Shown here: piece by piece, positions 60,556-64,000 of the stretch
Numbering within the stretch: position 1 is the first letter of the stretch
Layout: each line of letters opens with the position of its first letter
Assembly (NCBI GenBank): GCA_016858145.1
Contig: JAEHOE010000059.1
Span: 248,001-312,000, forward strand
DNA from: Edaphochlamys debaryana
Taxonomy: Eukaryota; Chlorophyta; Chlorophyceae; Chlamydomonadales
Length of the DNA stretch: 64,000 nucleotides
Reading direction: 5' to 3'
The notes under the pieces: model-generated
The model's input: only the letters and a program-made list of their open reading frames with translations
Databases searched by the model: none
Told to the model about the DNA's origin: nothing
Position numbers and translations under genes: made by a program

Positions 60556-63500
60556 CTACCCCCGGGGGCCCCTCCGGGTTGCGGTCCCCGGTGGGGCACC
60601 GGCTGCGTCCTTGGCTGCCCGTTGCGCCGCCTCTGCCGCCGGAACCGCCTCCCAGTCGTCCAGATCCATCTCCTCCGGTTCCGGATTTGGAATCGGAATC
60701 CGCGCGGCGCCCTGGCCCTGGCCCTGTCCAGATCCGGTGGCGGCGCCGCCGGCTGAGCCGGGCCGCGCGGCGGCGGCGGGGGCCCCTGGGCCCACGCCGG
60801 GCCCCCCTGGGCCTGGGTGGGCCACGGGCCCCGACGGTTCGTCTTCATCAAAGCCGCCCTCTGCGGGAGGAAACAGGGAGGGGTTAGGGAGGGGGGTTGG
60901 GTGGAGGGGGAATGGGTGGAGGCGGAGGTGGTGTGGTGAGGTCCCTTGCCCCTCACAACTGATATCGTTTCGGTAGTCCAGGTCCGAAACACCCCCCTTT
61001 CCCCCCCTCTCCCCCCTCCCCTTTGCCCCTCCCCCCCTTCCCCCTCCCACCGATGATGACGTTGGGGTCGTCCCGGTCCGGGCGCATGAAGAGCCGCAGC
61101 GCGTCCTCCCCCGCCTCGGCGGTGTCCCGTGGGTCGCGCATGAGCCCCGCCACCCACTCGCCGGCCATGCCCAGCTGGGGTGGGGGGGGAGGAGGTGAAG
61201 GGGGATAGGGGGGGAGGGGCGGGAGGGGGAGGGGAAGGAGTGTAGGAGAGGGAGGGGATATGGAGAAGGAATCAGCCCAGCCACTCGCTTGCAATGCCCA
61301 GCTGGGGGGGGGATGAGGGGAGGGGGGGAAAGGAGGAGACGGTGAGGGCGACAGGGGAAAGGGCTCGGAGTGCTGTCCGGTCGACGCGCCCCATCGTACC
61401 CCGAACCTGGCGAGCGCGCACCTGTACGGCATCGTCGTACGACCCCACGTGGTCCATCAGGTGGGCGCCGCCGCCGCCGCCGCCCCGCGCCGCTGCGGCG
61501 GCGGCGGCCATTGCCGCCTGCTGCTGAGCGGCGGCCGCCTGGGCGTGCATGACGGCCTGGGGGGGGGGGGAAGGAGGGGAAGGGGGGAGGAGGAGGGCTT
61601 TGATAGGGGTAGGGGGGAGGGAAGGAGAGGCGGCCTGGACGTGCATGAAGGCCTGGGGGGAGGAGGAGAGGGGAAGGGTGGACGAGGGTTGGGAGGACAG
61701 ATGCAATGGAGGGAAACGGTACGGGGAAGGCGCTAATAGGCGTCCGCGGGCAAGACGGAGGCATTGCGGAGGGTACGCGTTGCGGAGTGGGAGCTGCGTG
61801 GAGCCGGGCGCACGTGCCGTTACCCTCCTGCCCCGGCCCCAGCACCCCCAACCACCCAAACACCAAACCTCCAACCGCCCAACCGCCCAACCACCAACCG
61901 CCCCGCCTCGCCTGCACGTGCGCCTGCTGCCTCAGCTCCAGCAGCGCCTCCGGCAGGGGGTCGTAGGGGGCGAGGGGGAAGGAGAGGAGCTCCACGGAGC
62001 CGGGGGGGAGCAGGAAGCCGCGGGGCTCGCGGAAGGCCTGACAGGGGGGGGGGTAGGGGGGGGGGGGGGGGAGGAAGGGAGAGGTTGGGGGGCAAGAGGT
62101 GTCAGACGTCCCGTCTGGCCGGCCTCACCTGTTACTGTCTGAGGGTGCTTATCGTTTCCTGCTGCAGCACACCTAGCCGACGCACCTTCTGCACGAACGG
62201 GTGCAGCTCCTCGAACGAGTGCGCCGAGTTGCATCGGCCGCTGCAGGGCACCCCCGCGAAAATGCGGCCGCACGAGTTGGTGAAGCGGCCGGCGCGGGGG
62301 CGGTTGGGCAGGCGGCGGTCGAGCATGGCCTGGGGGGGGGGGGTAATGGGGAGGGGGAGAGGGAGAAGGGGAGGGGAGGCGGTTGAAGAGAGGGAGTGGG
62401 CAGGGAGGCTGGGCCAAGGCAGGGGGGCTGGGAGGCGGCGGTCGAGCATGCCCCGGGACGCTGAGAGGGGGCAGCAGAGAAAGGGGTTGGCCACCTCCAC
62501 CAGCTTGAGGAAGCACGTGGGCACGGCACGGCACGGCACGAAACACACACGCCCTCCCCCTCCCAGCCCCCTCCGCCCCCACCTTGTCCTCCATGGCCAC
62601 CTCCACCAGCTTGAGGAAGCGCCACAGGTGCACGCGGTAGGTGTACATGGCCCTGGTCCACACGGTCTGGGGGGGGAGAAAGGGGGAAGGGGGGAGGGAG
62701 GAGGTGACCACAGGGGAAGTGCAGAGCGTTGGAGGCCGCTAAGGGTGTGTTCATGTGACGCGGTTCGTCGTGGTTCGCCGTGGTTCGCTTCAGGGAGCAG
62801 CCTCTCACTCATACCGCAACTATAAAGTCTTTCTCACAGCTTGTTCAAGCCCTGTGAAGTCGCGACGGCCCTTCAACGGCCGACTTGTCGCGTTCGCGAC
62901 CAAGCTGCGACCGCGGTGCGGCTCCTACACCACCCGCCGCCCTTGAAAGCGCTTCTCTGATGCTATATAGGGTAGATTCTGACCGCGATGGCACAAAACG
63001 CGTTCTAGACGCGCAGCATGTGGTCGCGACGACCGACATGTCTTGCAGAAACTGACCTACGTTTGCCTTGTGGAAGCAAATCGGGTTGATAGGTGATAGC
63101 TTGGTTCGGCACGGTTCGGGCCTGTTCGGGGGCCGCCTTGTGAACAGTGGTCCACGAACCACGCGCCCGAACCAGCCCGAACCACGTCGCGAACCACGTC
63201 CCATGTGAACATGCCCTAAACCACCTGCAAAGCGCTCCCACAAACTCCCTCCCCTTGTTCCCCGCATCGTTGCCACTCTGTCATTCATACCACGCGTGGT
63301 TACTACCGAACACGCGAACTATGCCAGGTCTCACGCAGGGTCTAATCCCACACCCGCCCACCCCCCCCGCACCTGCATGGCCGCGGGGCTGTCCAGGTGG
63401 AAGCCGGGGAAGGGCACGAAGCGGGGCGCGGGGCCCTTGGACCGGAGGGACTGCAGCAGCCCGTGCCAGCGGGGCACCCACTGGGGGGGGGGGGAGGGGG

Positions 63501-64000
63501 GGGAGGGGTTTAGGCCCGGGGTTTAGGGGTGTGTGGAGGTGGGAGATCGACAGGGAGAAAAATACTTGCAGGCTTAGGGGTAAGGTGACGGGGGTCATGG
63601 GGCAGCGGCAAGCATGGAGGGTTGGGGAAAGGGGTGAGCCCTCCCTCGCTTTCCAACCTTTCTCTCTCCCCTTGCCCGCCCTCCAGGCCTCCTCGCCCGT
63701 CACCCATCCCCCGCCTCCCGCTCCTGCACCCCTTCACCTCTCCTGCCCCCAACTCCCCCCCCCCCCACACACACACCTTCATGTGGACCGCGATGGCGGG
63801 CTCGAAGGCGCGGCACACCAGGTAGTACGACCCCACGTGCACGTGGCAGGATCGGGGCTTGTACGAACAGACCTCCCCGCGGAACACCTGGGGTGGTGGT
63901 GGGGAGCGGGGGTGGGGGGGATGGGGTGGTGTGGGCCGAAGGGGGTTGGCACGGGTTGGACCGCCCTACCTTCCCCGCTCTTGGCCCAGTCCCCTCATGT
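60556..64000 (-). CDS. FtsJ-like protein, copy 2 (5' part beyond the window)
   Basis: Exons matching copy 1 are 63887-63777, 63480-63373, 62666-62583, 62329-62186, 62037-61918, 61556-61422, 61174-61051 and 60860-60556. They cover the end of the methyltransferase domain (FRGEVCSYKPRSCHVHV...), the Cys-rich block, the Ala/Gln run and the acidic tail. Exon sequences are nearly identical to copy 1 and most differences are synonymous; one change is Gln to Lys at the end of the exon near 63777. Introns differ greatly. The C-terminus is shorter: after QRAAKDAAGAPPGTATRRGPRG it stops, whereas copy 1 continues for about 60 residues ending LQYLGW. Both copies are in the same orientation, a head-to-tail duplication. 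The 5' exons with the SAM motif lie outside the window. Confidence 0.8.
62491..62552 (-). repeat. Decoy exon-12 fragment plus motif, copy 2
   Basis: ccacctccaccagcttgagg and aagc repeat the exon 62583-62666 string, followed by cggca units and cacgaaacacacacgc at 62537-62552, as in copy 1. The insertion therefore predates the gene duplication or was carried by conversion. Confidence 0.8.
62743..63216. mobile_element. 474-bp MITE with terminal inverted repeats and TAA target duplication
   Basis: The element begins GGGTGTGTTCATGTGACG and ends, read on the other strand, GGGCATGTTCACATGGGACG; both ends continue with repeated GGTTCG units, so the inverted repeats extend over about 40 bases imperfectly. 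It is flanked by TAA on both sides (62740-62742 and 63217-63219). No open frame of note is inside. A 3-bp TWA target duplication is typical of the PIF/Harbinger superfamily. It lies in an intron of copy 2 and is absent from the same intron of copy 1. Confidence 0.82.

Overview
This window looks like nuclear DNA of a volvocine green alga of the Chlamydomonas reinhardtii group. It is GC-rich. Its genes are split into many short exons with GTGAG/GTGCG/GTGGG donors and C-rich tracts before CAG acceptors. TGTAA poly(A) signals can be placed downstream of several genes. The proteins include a pherophorin-domain cell-wall protein, an SRCR protein, a LCIB/LCIC-family CO2-concentrating protein and the Rubisco chaperone RAF1. 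From memory, C. reinhardtii LCIC, CPSase small subunit and RAF1 lie close together on chromosome 6, which supports orthology; I could not check this.

Layout. 0-3.5 kb: 3' part of an SRCR-domain gene (+). 3.5-7.6 kb: non-coding, with about 525 bp duplicated, the second copy ending about 8 bases before the LCIC start. 7.6-10.2 kb: LCIC (+). 11.7-12.7 kb: a small plastid-targeted protein of unknown function (+). From 15.7 kb every recognised gene is on the minus strand: carbamoyl-phosphate synthase small subunit (15.7-19.5), RAF1 (21.0-25.3), a PTEN phosphatase (26.8-30.2), a PP6-type phosphatase catalytic subunit (31.5-34.8), a secreted pherophorin-domain protein (36.9-41.4), and an unusual FtsJ/RrmJ-like methyltransferase-domain protein (43.3-49.7). 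A second, diverged copy of the last gene starts at 60.6 kb and runs off the window. Between the two copies lies a full-length LINE retrotransposon with two open frames (about 53.2-59.1 kb). A 474-bp MITE-like element sits in an intron of the second copy.

How the genes relate. LCIC, CPSase and RAF1 all act in the chloroplast and all touch inorganic carbon: CO2 recapture, bicarbonate-dependent carbamoyl phosphate synthesis and Rubisco assembly. The others are signalling (PTEN, PP6) and cell wall (pherophorin) genes with no evident operon-like link.

The most striking pattern is in the introns of RAF1, PTEN and the FtsJ-like genes. Many carry a degraded copy of the beginning or end of the adjoining exon, often with its own splice site. 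Several of these copies are separated from the real exon by a shared unit: a motif of the type GCGTGTGTGTTTCGTG plus a long homopurine/homopyrimidine tract. The unit occurs in both orientations. This fits an introner-like intron-generating element, or intron gain by tandem duplication.
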